DNA of 64,000 bases. Origin: Branchiostoma floridae. Its lineage: Eukaryota > Chordata > Leptocardii > Amphioxiformes > Branchiostomatidae. Where the stretch lies: positions 143,398-207,397 of the forward strand of contig NC_049986.1 in the NCBI RefSeq assembly GCF_000003815.2, given 5' to 3'. Below are positions 20,383 to 32,743 of the stretch, piece after piece (within the stretch, counting starts at the first letter, position 1; each line of letters opens with the position of its first letter). The position numbers were made by a program, and so were the translations under genes. Under the pieces are notes generated by a model, which was not told the origin of the DNA, did no database searches, and saw only the letters and a list, made by a program, of their open reading frames with translations.

Positions 20383-22385
20383 CTAGCGTTTGGTTATGCA
20401 CATATTAACTGTTGGTGGGACATAGGTTAAACCCAAGCAGCCAACTGTCGAAGGTGCAGCGGCGCCCTCTGGCAACTTGAAGGTGAAGTGTCTCAGGAGG
20501 GAAGAAAAGAGCAGAAAGAGCTCCATCTTAGCCAGCTGCTCACCGATGCAGGCACGACGTCCTGTTTAAAAAGGATGATGCGAAAATGTAAGAAAAAAAT
20601 AATAACGACACCAATGACTTTATAACTTCATAGTGCATTGTTAAAAAGAGACAAAATTTGACAACAAAGCACAGAAAGCGTTTACATTTATCAGCTACCT
20701 CGTACGAAGAAAAAAAATACTTATGGAGATTTCGGCGGAATTTGGGTTTCAAACCATTGGAAAAAAAAAACTTGCCTGTAGAAAAAGGCATGAAGGATTC
20801 CTGCCTACGGACCACATTGCCATCAGAGTCCAAGAATCTACGGGGGTCAAATTTCTCTGGGTCCGGCCAGAACTCCGGGTCCATATGAGCTGACCACAGG
20901 TTGGGAAGAACCTTCAAAACGAATAGATAGTAAAAACATTCTTTAACTGTCGGTATCAATACCATAGTGACATGTCATGTAGCGTGGGGCTGTATATATA
21001 ATAACATAATTCTGCAATTCAAGTTCAATACAAAGAGTTTATTTGACATATAATTACACGATTAAAACGTGAAAAAGAAATATCCATATTTGCCTCGCGT
21101 TCAGTACGTCCCATGCACGACCCCAAAAGATCCGAGTGCGCATGTGTGAGTTATGCATTGTGGTCGAGGTCAAAGTTCAGCGAGACGTAACAAGATAACA
21201 ACGCTGTTGATAATCTCTCACCTGCGTTCCTGATGGGATGTCGTAGCCTCGGAAAGCCGTGTCCTCGTTTGGAGCGTGAGGACCACCAAGGGGACCGATG
21301 GCCCTGATTCGCTGGATCTCCATGATAGTAGCCTCAGTATACGGGAGCTGGGACCTGTGGGCCAGGGTGGGCACGTCATGGTCTGTTCCCAGGATACTGT
21401 CCAGCTCAGCTTGGACCTGTTACAGAGTTTTCTTATATAAATCATGTGTCCATTAGTTTAAATAGTCGTTTTTACTTCAAATAAGCTACCTGGAGTTCCA
21501 AGTGCGCATATGTGAGTTATGAATTGTGTTATGGGTAAAACTTTATATATTGAAAATTCCTTGGCTTGTATACAATCAGCTCCTTCACAATTCCGATTAC
21601 GCATGCGCAGCGACAGGAATTTGGGGTAATATGTCAAAAGTGTAGGCCCCTGAAGTTTCAATACTTCTAGTCTCGACTACTGTCTTGATTTGTATTAAAA
21701 TGTCCAGACGTGTTTTGTTTTTGTCTCGGGGACTTTCGTTTTGACACATTACTCAGGATTCTTGTTTTCGGCGACGCCTCAGGGGCGAGCCAAATGGTAT
21801 ATATTAGGTTCAGTCTGCAAAAATTCTAGGAATTGCACAGACATGTTTTTACAGGCATGCTAGGCATGTTAGCCTCAATGAATGTGAAATGGAATTTGGG
21901 TCATGTCCCATGAAGCTGTGATCAGGGGGATGGTTAGGTCAGCTGAGGTCAACTGATAGGGATAGCCAAATACCATATGTAGAAAGGAAATGTTACAAGG
22001 ACATAATTTTGTTTTGAATGAGGCAAATTGTAATTACATTCAGAGCCCTAATGTATTTTCATGGCATATACTAAAAGTATATTAAGTTCACACACTGGTA
22101 ATTTTCATGGCATATACTTTAGGTAATATCAAGGGCCCCCCGCCCCCCCCCCCCCCCATTAACCCCACACCCCGCCCACACACTCCAAAACGGCACCCAA
22201 AAAAAAAAAAATTAAAAAAAAACAAAAGGAAACCAAAAAGAAAAAAAAAAAGAAGAAAAAATAAAAAAGAAAAAAAAAAAAAAACATAAAAAAATCAAGT
22301 GACAGACCGGTCCTAGGACTTCTGCCTAGCACCCGAGAGCTCCATAGAAGTGATCTCGATCGATTAAGGTATATCAAGGCACACA

Positions 22386-22440
<55 letters not shown>

Positions 22441-24135
22441 GCGCTCAAAATCCTTTTTTTGGTTACACCCAAAATTGCAAGCACAAGGACATGTATGATA
22501 CAGCCAAATAAATCAAATCAATCAAATAAAAACAAGTGTTTCCTAGTTGAGGTGAAAGGTCATGAACTTGGACGTACACCATAATCCATTACTAGCACAT
22601 ACGCACTGTGATGTACCTTTTGCTGCTCCTCTGGACACAGAACCATGTACAGAAGACCCCATCGCAAGGTAGTGGCCGTGGTCTCGACTCCAGCAGTAAA
22701 CAGGTCTTGGATTATAAACACAATGTTCTCCTCTGTTAAGCAGTCGGTCTTCTCTTGGGTCTGTAGTTCGGTGAGGAGGAGGTCGATGAAGTCTCGTGGA
22801 TTCTCGTTGTCCAGGTTCTCGCGATGCTTTGTAATTTCATGTCGAAGGTATGCCTGGACCTCGTTTAGGCATTCGACAATAATCCTGTTTGATGAATTAA
22901 CTGTAAAGAAAATGCAATATGATATCGTGCAGAAAACAATTGCTTAATGTGAGCAACAACATTGCCGCGTCATTGTCAAACAAACACGCAAAAAGACAAG
23001 CCGGTTGTCTCAAATTGAGGTCATCGATCTTAGACATACGTGTGCTATTGGACTATGGACTTAACCGTTCTACTATCGGTAAGGCGGTGTAAAAGCTGCT
23101 AGGGTGTCATGTTTTATCAAAACCTACATATTAAAATTATAGAAATGTATCAACAGGAACTTAAGATGGTACAAACAAAAGCAAAAACGGTACCCCGTCG
23201 CATCGGAACATCCTTCCTGGACCTAAAAATGTTTTTGTGTGTCAGCCATAATAAAGTAGTTGTTTTTGATGCTAACATTACTAATCGATGAAGGTAGGAA
23301 CCGAACATACCATATTGTTACGGTCAGTGAACACGTTATAAACACTAACTCAAGATAATGATTAAGTGCTTAAACTTAAAGTAATTCATGAACAAACCGT
23401 CTTTACATATCTAATATCATAGCCTGGGTACCATCCGACTACTACGGGGCATGCGAGGGTATCGGTATCAAAGGGGCCTCGGTAGTAATCGGATGGTACC
23501 CAGGCTATTAGTATATCCTACCTCCCGGTACGAATCGCAGAAATGGAAATACGGTCATCAGCTGACTCGATCCAAGTTCGGCGAACAGTTTGTTGATGCT
23601 TTTGGTCAGTTCCACAAACGTGACGTCATCATAGTCGTAGCGTTTCCCGAACACCATGGAGCAGGTGATGTTGGCGACTGACACAGTCAGGTTGTCGGCG
23701 ATGTCACGTGGATTTGCGTCCCCTTGTTCCGACAACTATTAAAAAATACACACCACATGGCTCAGATTGTCCATCTTCTCATGTCATGGTTGTATCTACT
23801 ATACTTATTAAGAACAACAAAGGCCATGTTCATTTGGAAATGACAAAGACTGAGATGTACTCACAACTCAAACAGCTATCAGCTAATCGGAATTACTTGT
23901 TAGCTGTGTTGTGACGTTATCGAAGACTTATTTTGTGCCTTTCAAGGGCTTAAAGTGAGAATGTTCGCAAAAATACCAGACAGAGCTGACGACCCTCTTC
24001 TCTGATGTTTTCTTCCATACTGCCCGGTCCCATTCTCATTCCCAGGTTTCTCAGCGCACTGTAGGCAAACTTGCGTTTTTCTTTGTAGGCTTCGTTGAAT
24101 TTTGAGAACCCGAGGTCTGTGAGATATATGATATC

Positions 24136-24176
<41 letters not shown>

Positions 24177-25484
24177 NNNNNNNNNNNNNNNNNNNNNNNN
24201 NNNNNNNNNNNNNNNNNNNNNNNNNNNNNNNNNNNNNNNNNNNNNNNNNNNNNNNNNNNNNNNNNNNNNNNNNNNNNNNNNNNNNNNNNNNNNNNNNNNN
24301 NNNNNNNNNNNNNNNNNNNNNNNNNNNNNNNNNNNNNNNNNNNNNNNNNNNNNNNNNNNNNNNNNNNNNNNNNNNNNNNNNNNNNNNNNNNNNNNNNNNN
24401 NNNNNNNNNNNNNNNNNNNNNNNNNNNNNNNNNNNNNNNNNNNNNNNNNNNNNNNNNNNNNNNNNNNNNNNNNNNNNNNNNNNNNNNNNNNNNNNNNNNN
24501 NNNNNNNNNNNNNNNNNNNNNNNNNNNNNNNNNNNNNNNNNNNNNNNNNNNNNNNNNNNNNNNNNNNNNNNNNNNNNNNNNNNNNNNNNNNNNNNNNNNN
24601 NNNNNNNNNNNNNNNNNNNNNNNNNNNNNNNNNNNNNNNNNNNNNNNNNNNNNNNNNNNNNNNNNNNNNNNNNNNNNNNNNNNNNNNNNNNNNCCAGCTG
24701 GGGTACATGGTCGGCGTTTTCCAAAGATCCCTGGGGGGAAACCCCGTACATACATAACAATAATCAATGACAATACAAAATTAAATAAATTGTAACTTAG
24801 CAAGAATCGATAAAGAATAACGCAATTTAACTAAGACAAGATAAGGCAAATCAATTTTACAACGTTAATCCTAATATAACTCCAAATCATAAGTGAAATC
24901 AAATAAGTAATGGATAATTTGCATACCAATGTGAACAGAAAAAGACATGACGGATTACATTTCATACCATTATCATCATGTTAAAAATTTACCTTTACAA
25001 TCGTCATGTTAAAAATAATGCAACTGTTACACCAAATGTTACATATAACGATGTAAAATCGTTCACTATCAGGATATCGTCATTTCAAAACCATACATAG
25101 TGGCATGCGAAATTTGAAGAGAAGAACGTACGCACTTTTTCCAAACCCAGAAAACAGATTCAGCACATACACGCTTGGCCTGCTGGAGAAAGCATCCTTG
25201 TAGTCCACAAGCGCCTCTTTGATGGCCCGGCAGCCGTTCAGAACCACCACGTCTTCCATCCCCATTCTAACAGTGTACACGTCGCCATACTGCTTCCTCC
25301 ACTCCGTAAGCTTCAGGTGGGGCGCTCGGCCGAGGGACAACAGGTGGCCGACAACAGGCCAGCTCCCACTCGGTGACGGTGGGAGGTTCTTACGCCGTTT
25401 GAAGAAGACGAGAAGGGTGAGGAAGACGACCAAAAACACCGCGATGGTGCAAATCGAGACTTCTGACAACAACGCAGAAAACAT
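20383..25484 (-). CDS. Cytochrome P450, clan 2 (complete, 7 exons)
   Basis: A microsomal heme-thiolate monooxygenase of the CYP1/CYP2-like clan; substrate unknown. Exons (minus): 25136-25484, 23977-24116, 23522-23735, 22617-22900, 21222-21416, 20776-20911, 20383-20561. They total 1497 nt and join in frame to 498 residues, the usual P450 length. Phases agree at each junction, so the 24177-24693 gap lies wholly in intron 1. Visible: N-terminal anchor (residues 1-28, ending KRRK), proline hinge PPSPSGSWPVVGH, clan signature FGKRYDYDD in exon 3, I helix AGVETT, K-helix EIQR, PERF-type FDPRRF, heme loop PFSTGRRACIG with the Cys ligand, stop TAG. The ATG follows GAACA with A at -3. Introns are GT-AG except intron 6, which starts GC (ACAG/GCAAGT). 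A truncated copy lies convergently at 15.5-17.3 kb and a decayed one at 3.3 kb. Family-level name (for example CYP1-like or CYP2-like) is not assignable by eye. Confidence 0.93.
22130..22510. repeat. Low-complexity insertion in P450 intron 4
   Basis: C-run, purine-rich A/AAG tract (about 22200-22290), a short unique part with GACCGGTCCTAGGACTT, then a CA run (about 22381-22438), and A-rich CAAATAAATCAAATCAATC. Intron 4 is about 650 bp longer here than in the truncated paralogue, so the block was probably inserted after duplication. The A-rich end suggests a SINE-like unit. Confidence 0.6.
23420..23508. mobile_element. 88 bp palindromic MITE in P450 intron 3
   Basis: TAGCCTGGGTACCATCCGA at the left is mirrored by TCGGATGGTACCCAGGCTA at the right; the TA at each end fits a TA target. 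It lies only 13 bp from the exon 3 splice donor (23521 on the minus strand). Confidence 0.9.
24134..24176. repeat. TA microsatellite next to a gap
   Basis: TA run in P450 intron 1, adjoining the 517 bp gap 24177-24693. The long reading frames crossing it consist of gap and Ile-Tyr repeats only. Confidence 0.95.
24177..24693. other. Assembly gap (517 N)
   Basis: Unknown bases within P450 intron 1. Flanking exons join in frame, so no coding exon needs to be placed here. Confidence 0.95.
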
Positions 25485-27775
25485 TGTTCTGTGTTCGAAA
25501 AAAAAGGAGAGGGTTTGTACTTACAAGAAATGCAACATCTACAAGAAATGAACAAATACAGCATATTTCCATCCCTTTGCCCATGTAGAAATGGACGGAT
25601 GTGAATAATACTTTTGACTTATGCCCGTGCATGGGCTAATTCAACATCCCTCCCCTTCCGACTGGTTCACAATTTGGATCCCTTCTCGCATACACAGGGC
25701 ACTATTGTGTATCACTGTTGACGTCACACACCATGTACCAGTCACTAACTTTGTTTACTGATGCGAGAAGTTTGTTGCCACTGCGCCATGGCATTCGTCA
25801 GGTGGGAAGCAGTTAGCTCTAAAAAGTGATAAAAAGGACGATGTTTCGTCTGAAAATATTCAAGAAGGCTCAGAGTGTCAGTTCATTGGGAAGATGTGCC
25901 AGCAACGTCAGAAATACTGTTTCGATGCATCAGTTTTGTATCCTTCTTCATTCGCCTTGCACATCCCTTAATGTAGGGTTTACAAAAAAGCTGGGCTGAC
26001 TAACTGGGCTGTCTATTCGTGTTATCTAACGCGCCTGGCTATCACGTCAGGCTACTCAGATCCGTTCATATCCGCAGAAATGGTCACACCAATGTAGTTG
26101 CGTCCTTTAATCTAACGGAATGCATGAAAATTACATACATTACAATGGGCATAGTATTCTGGGTAATAGAGGAAGCGAATTGAATAAAACTAAACCGCCC
26201 TACACCCCCAAGTTCAGGTAAATGTCACATCCCACACTTCAATGAACAAAAATGCAACGTCTTTTAACAGATACCTTACTAAATCAATGCGTATATCTAT
26301 TATATCGTACACGATGAAAAAAGGCTCCTTATGGGGCTTACCAGGACGAACATATAATAAAACATGTTTGAACAGAATTACGCTGTACAGTACTGCAGCA
26401 CAAGAAGAATTCTAAACTTTACTTTGTGTAACAATGACAAGTGAGCTGCACGGCAATTTATACATGCTATGGTCTGTGGCAGTTACGACCGATGCACACA
26501 TATTCATGGCACGGCTGTTTGTTTATCAGGTCATTATCAGTGCAGGAGAACTCACCTACAGGCATATCTGTTGGATCTTGACATTCAAAACAAAGCAAGG
26601 AGTCAATTATCATGCAAGTTCATTCAGTGCTACGCATACTATCTCATCTATAACAAATAAAGACGATATTACCCCTTGAAATAGCTTCTAATCCATTATC
26701 AATATCATAAATGTAACCAAGTATGATGAAAAAACTGTTAGAATCATTTAGAAGAAATAAAGACGATCTTACACTTTTAAACAACTGCTACTTCATAATC
26801 AATATCATAAAGGTAACTAAGTATGATAGTGTTAAAATTGAACCAGAGGCAGATCTAATGGAAATGTGTTGCTATCGTGTATCAAAACTCGATACCCTAT
26901 GGCTAGCCAGAGGCCCCCTTTTTGCATATATACTAGGATTCCTTAAAGTTCCGTTCGAGACGTGATAAAAAGTTCGAGGTCATGTGCCGTCATGGTGTCC
27001 GGCTTGTGATCAGTAAGGGTCCCGGCGTGTACTATGATATCGTTTCAACCGCGAACTTAAAACACCGCGAAACAATCCTTTCCGCTCCTACCGTGAAATT
27101 TTATCCCCGTGAAAATAAAAGAATTTACAGTAAGACGAGACAAATCAGGGTATTTAATGGATTTGGGAGGTTCGGGACCATGATAAGTCAGGTAGTGATG
27201 TTTCAGTATGGAGGTAAATTAAGGAGCCTTTTTGTGTAGCTGTGAGCCTGTGTGAAAACCACACATAACTGTCATAAAACTACAATAAATTATATGCATT
27301 GATTTGGATTTGTACATGGGGTATATAAGGACATTTGAAAAGGAATTAAGTTGGTTTGGCACATGTTATCGTTTTTTTTTACATGGAGGGGTTTGTTACT
27401 TACTAAACCATTGTGCAAACTTAATCTGTTCAATAATGAGACGGGCTCTGTATGGACAATCAAAATACAGAACACATAGAACTACTTCATATTGATAATC
27501 CATTTAGAAAGACCAAACTTGAGGTAACAAAAGGAAATTCTTATAACTTAAAAGAAAAAAAATTGAGCACACATCCTGATCAATTAGAATATACTGCCAG
27601 TGTGATGGTCTATTTTGTGTTCGCCTTGCACTCGAGCTCGTTAGGGTGTGAGTTAATTCTCAGACCGTGTCATACCAAAGACATTTTAAAAATGGGACCC
27701 GCTGCTTTCTCTGCTTAGCACTCATCATTCAGGAAACAATATGTAAATTTAACCATATCCAGACTGTTTTTTTTT
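25485..27775. other. No gene seen; P450 upstream region
   Basis: Presumed promoter side of the minus-strand P450, with no element I can call confidently. A direct duplication lies at 26651-26727 and 26752-26828 (shared words AATAAAGACGAT and ATCAATATCATAAA). At about 27040-27125 spaced ACCGCGAA / CCCCGTGAAAATAAAAG words suggest a small dispersed repeat. Confidence 0.45.
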
Positions 27776-27904
27776 TACATTCGACCCCCCCCCCCCCTTC
27801 CTTCGTGTTTATTACTGTACGGTCACATAATTTGCAGGGGGTGATGGGCTTGTTGAGTTTTATAATTCCTGAAATTTTTATATCATTATGTCTAATGATT
27901 TTAT

Positions 27905-28000
27905 GTCATTAATTGTCAGTAACCCGTTGCCATGGCTATATGACGTCAAAGTTGCCGTGGGCACTTTTAGCCCCCCCTCCCCCAGTCTGGATAGGGTTAA
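27905..28000 (+). mobile_element. piggyBac-like MITE, right-end fragment
   Basis: Ends CAGTCTGGATAGGGTTAA, preceded by C-rich sequence and GTTGCCATGG, as in the two larger members (14.4-15.2 and 33.3-34.2 kb). The left end is not identifiable. Confidence 0.6.
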
Positions 28001-28245
28001 TACATAAACAAACACACGCTACTGACATCAGACTAGCCCCCACTGAAATAATTTGCACAATTGTGTGGCCTAAGGGATAAGGAATGATAATGGGCGCTAC
28101 CGATTAGTGATTCGCGGAGGACTTACTCACAACGATAGCCATTGTCTGTGAACGATGGACTGAGGTAGACAATACTAGTAGTATTTCTGAAGTTCAAAAG
28201 ATCTGTAAATAGTTTCATCATGTTGGTACGAGAACGTCACTGAAT

Positions 28246-28345
28246 AAAGATCCTTTTTTCACAACCCTTGTTTTATTTTCATCACGTTTCAGTGATCTTA
28301 TGTCACCATCCTCAGGGCAATCCTGGCTGGTGCACATTGTACTGC
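28246..28345 (-). mobile_element. Penelope-like terminal remnant with degenerate hammerhead-like core
   Basis: On the minus strand 28315-28284 reads CUGAGGA, a short helix (GGUGA with UCACU, loop CAUAAGA), then GAAACGU. This order, CUGANGA / helix II / GAAAC, matches the hammerhead-like block in the better preserved element at 51.2-52.3 kb. No GUC cleavage triplet follows, so it is probably inactive. No reading frame remains. Confidence 0.5.
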
Positions 28346-30590
28346 AGCTATAGGTGTCGTTACTTACAGATGCATATACGTCAGTGGAAATAAAGCAAGG
28401 GCTCTGAAAAGTTCTTTATAGTACAAAGGATCTTTATTAAAGTAAGTACAGAGGCTGTTTGAGAAGGAGGGCCTCCTCACAGAGGAACACAAGCGTCGAC
28501 TATGTTTTAGTTTTGATTACATGTATTCAGCCCTTAAGTTAGAAGTCCCATTTGCTATGAGTAGCAAGCCAAGATTTTGCCAAACAGTCATCTTTGCGGA
28601 GGCTAGATAAGCAATTGGCTTTCGTAGTTATGGACTGGGCATGGAATTCTTCTCATTAATGTACAGACAGCAGATGGCAGACTTTTTTGAGCTGACACGA
28701 GGCTGCAGTAATCACACAAAGGGGGCGATGCCACGTATGATGTGGGATGTTTTGTCCACATTTGCAACAAATTTCATAAGAATTGGTCAGCTATCTGTGC
28801 CATTCTTCAAATTGTGCTTTAGACCTTCAAGCCCCAGAATCCTTCACTAACAAAAGCAGTGCTAGAAATTATAACCTTTTTCAAATCAGCTACATATCCA
28901 TTATCTTTTCTTCCAGTCACTGCTTATATTTATCTTATCAAGAAATATATACAAAACAAAGCTTATGCATAAACGAATTTGGCTGTGATACCAATTGCTT
29001 CGATTCTTGTTACAATGTTTATGGTGTCTATTTTGAAAATTTAGCCATCTTCTTTATTAACGAAAAGTGTTTTTAGATGGGTCAATGCCGGACGCTGTAC
29101 TGATTTTGTCTCTGCGAGCGATCGGTCAGAAAAATAGCAGTCCAATGCTGTGATTTGCCTTCTTAGACCGTCAGGCAGGTAATAAGGGCATTTGTGACCG
29201 CAAGATAGCATCCACATATAAGTAAGATGGTATGTCAATGAAAAACATAACTTTGCATGCAGTCACATGGAGGCATAAGGGCTGTATAATAGCACAAATA
29301 GGTAAAACAAGGCAAGACAAACAGGTAATGCAAGACAAATATAGGAAGACGTCAAGTCATGGAACAATTTCTTTTGCAACTGATGAAGACATGCGAGTCT
29401 GGAAGTGGAAAGCCTTTGGCGTTGGGGTCAGAGAAGTTGTGACCTTTACCACAGTGCCACGACACACTTCCAACAGTTTGGTACTGGTCCCCTTGGTCAC
29501 ACACAAGTCACATCATAATAGTAACTCTACGGTTCCCTCCTCCTTTCTGACAGAAGAAACACGCCCATCTTCTTACATTGTATAAAATATATTTATGAAC
29601 ATGCATGTCTTGATGAACATTCCCTCTGACCAGTATGTCAGACATGCCCAACGTTGAAACAAAGGAAGTCACTACTTGTGACTTCCACTCGCAACTCAAA
29701 ATATCAGTTGCTTCCGACCAAGGACGTTATGTCCATGCATGGAGGTGATAGAGGAGGAAGGCGAGTGACAGGCGAGGCAAAGGACGGTGTATACTAGTAT
29801 AATGACTACAGTCATTCTGTCATGTTTGAAGACTTCAATTTGTGTAAACTGGCAAAAACCAAAGGCCTCAAATAAAACGCAACTAAAACGCTTATCAGAA
29901 CATTTTCATATGCCATTACAGGCTCAATGACAAAGAAAATTCCTTTCCTATAGGTATTGGAGTCCATCCTAGGCCTAGGCACATGCACATGTGGAAATTT
30001 GTAAGTTGTAAGCTTTGTAGTTTAGTTTTTACAACTTTGTAAAAAAAAGACATGTACATGTATGTCAAGTTTTAAGCCTGTTAGAACCTGCTAGCAATTA
30101 CAATTAATTACGTTTTACACATCGTTATGTAATTGGGATATAAAATGATACGTTGATCATTTGCTAAATTAGTATCACAAAAATGCAGAACACGTTGCAG
30201 TATTTTGGTTATGAATGTTAACGTAACGTTAAATATACTAAAGATATACATGTACTATCATACAAACAAGTGTTTTTAAAAAAGCTGGCATTTTGCCAAT
30301 GTTTGCGTGTGCGAACGTTTTTTTCTAGTTATTAGAATGTCATATAAATAGAACAGATTAACTAAACCTGATATTGGCGCATGGAGAGATTCACATATGT
30401 GCCTGAACTGCAGCAGATCTAAACGCCACCTGTTAAATTTGCGTGAACTGCAGCAAATTTCACTACACATTGCCTGTTAGATTTTGCCTACTCCATGAGT
30501 GACTGTCCAACCTTAAACTACCCTCTTAAATAAGACGTTATCTCACCTTGCTATAAGGACATGTGTAGCCGGGATACACGTACAGGAAGA
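28346..30590. other. No gene seen
   Basis: No paralogue, domain or strong repeat recognised. Several short frames (for example 28641-28850 and 29232-29585) lack supporting features. Confidence 0.4.
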
Positions 30591-30597
30591 TGTGTAA

Positions 30598-31277
30598 TCT
30601 TGAAGAGACACTCAAGTAGCTTCGCGAAAGGATCCTACGTCTTTCTTACTGCTTGACTGACACCGGTTCACAATGGTGTCAAGTCATCGCGTTGTACGTG
30701 ACAGTGACCAAAATACAAAGGCCTGGGAATGTGTTGAAAACAGTTGGGAAGATACTTGATACGCATATTGCGCCTTGATTCTTTGTCATGCTGGCATGTT
30801 GGGAGAAGGCCAACGACACCTGTCTTGTGCAGTCGAGCAGAATGTAGGTAGCTTTTGGGCTGAATAAATTTTCCCTGCCTTGCCCTTCGTGGTAAATATA
30901 ACATTTAGTGATGTCAGTGAGCAAAGTCTTTGTCAAGGATGGGGTTTCAAATAGAACAGAGGTTCAGGTAAATGTCGTGTCTCTCAATGAACAACAAATC
31001 TAGAGCCACTCTGATATGGTCAAATTGTCCGAACTTTGTAGACTCTACCGATTACTCCACATGTTGTCCGGGACGGCAGAAAATGGTCAATTAGACGGAC
31101 AGCACAATAAAGGAGTTAGCCGGCCCAAACTACAGTTTTTGACATGGAAAAAAACTGCCCCTAAAGTGCATGTTATCTGTCTAGGTGGCCGATTGCTACT
31201 ATTTTCACCTTTCTGTTGATGACCTGCAACTTGTGTCAAAGGGTGATCTATTGTCAAAAGCCGTTGTATGAAGAGTA
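30598..31277. repeat. ~690 bp tandem repeat, unit A
   Basis: First of three head-to-tail units (A, B 32058-32743, C 32744-33003 partial). Shared words include CACTCAAGTAGCTTCGCGAA, GACAGTGACCAAAATACAAA and GTGCAGTCGAGCA. No coding potential is conserved between units. Confidence 0.9.
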
Positions 31278-32055
31278 CGAGGGGTGATCAATAAGTTCTT
31301 GACCAGGCATTCGTTTTTTCTAAATTAGAAGGTAAGTGGCGAGAAAAAGAAGGGTGAAGTGTGATCAGACAATTTGACCCGCACACCTCAGGTTGCAGAT
31401 CAATTGTCCACTTTTTTTTTCGTTATCCCTTACCTAACGTTACTGGGTGTCGCCTGCAACGTAATGATCACAATAATTTAAAATTTGGTACACATTTATA
31501 TAAGACTTTATACATGTACGTGAAGTTATCAATAAGTCCTCGGCTGTACCGAGAAATAATAAGCACAGCTCAGATTTCGATGGAAAGATGTCAAGTATAA
31601 AGTCTTATACAAATATGTACCAAAATTCAAATTATTGTGATCATTACTTTGCAGGCGACATCCAGTAATGTTAGGTAAGGGAGAAGGAAAAAAACGGGGA
31701 CAATTGACCTGACCTGATTTGGCGGGTCATTTTGCGCTGCTGGAAGCCAGACACCCAATTTTTTTGTTGCTTGAAATAGGAAGAGAATCATTATCAAACA
31801 TTTTGACAATGTCTTCTGTTAATTTACGGCATGGGGAACTCGACCCACACATGTCTGATCACAATTCACACCACTTTTTTTCTCGCCACTTACCTTCTGA
31901 TTTGCAAAAAAACGAATGCCTGTAAAGTAATGACTCCAATGATTTGAAATTTGGAGGATATGGATAAAAGGCTCCATACTATGAAGTTGTGCGTCAAAAT
32001 TTGTGTTGTGCTTATCATTTCTAGGTGGAGCCGAGAACTTATTGATCACCCCTCG
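31278..32055. mobile_element. Mariner-like non-autonomous element with nested palindrome
   Basis: Begins ACGAGGGGTGATCAATAAGT and ends with the inverse (ACTTATTGATCACCCCTCGT), flanked by TA on both sides (31276-31277, 32056-32057); termini of this type are typical of mariner. It splits units A and B of the ~690 bp tandem array. The B/C junction, GAAGAGTAATCTT, shows the unoccupied TA site. Inside is a second palindrome: about 31395-31520 is the inverse of 31590-31720 (ATAAGACTTTATAC, TTGCAGGCGACA-type words). No transposase frame. Confidence 0.85.
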
Positions 32056-32057
32056 TA

Positions 32058-32743
32058 ATCTTGAGCAATCTTGAAGAAACACTCAAGTAGCTTCGCGAAA
32101 TGATTCTGCGTCTTTCTTACTGCTTGGCTGACACCGGTTCACAAAGGTGTCAAGTCATCGCGTTGTACTTGACAGTGACCAAAATACAAAGGCCTGAGAA
32201 TGTTTTGAAAACAGTTGGGATGATACTTGATACGCATATAGCGCCTTAATTCTTTGTCATGCTAGCATGTTGGGAGAAGGTCAAGGACACCGTTTTGTGC
32301 AGTCGAGCAAAATGTAGGTAGCTTTTGGGCTGAATACATTTTTCTGCCTTGCCCTTCATGGTAAATATAACATTTAGTGATGTCAGTGAGCAAAGTCTTT
32401 GTTAAGGATGGGGTTTCAAATACAACAGAGGTTCAGGTAAATGTCGTGTCTGTCAATGAACAACAGATCTAGAGCCACTCTGATATGGTCTAATTGTCCG
32501 ACCCTTGTAGACTCTATGAATTACTCCACATGTTGTTCTGGGACGGCAGAAAATGGCCAATTAGACGGACAACACAATAAACGAGTTAGCCGGCCCAAAG
32601 TACAGTTTTCGAAAGGGAAAAAAATCCCCTCTAGTGTGCATCTGTCTAGGTGGCCAATTGCTACTATTTTCACCTTTCTTTTTGGGACCTGCAACTGTTG
32701 TCAAAGGGTGATCTATTGTCAAAGGCCATTGTATGAAGAGTAA
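32058..32743. repeat. ~690 bp tandem repeat, unit B
   Basis: Full-length unit matching unit A. Its right junction with unit C preserves the TA site that the mariner-like element occupies between A and B. Confidence 0.9.

Noticed and set aside
22107-22434. Lys-rich (plus) and Phe/Cys-Val-rich (minus) frames
   Set aside because: Homopurine and CA tracts within a P450 intron.
23950-24803. Minus-strand frames of about 250 residues across the gap
   Set aside because: Mostly unknown bases plus TA-repeat Ile-Tyr; the only real coding part is P450 exon 2.
30668-30936. Frames conserved between tandem units A, B and C
   Set aside because: Apparent conservation reflects recent DNA duplication; frames are broken differently in each unit and match no domain.
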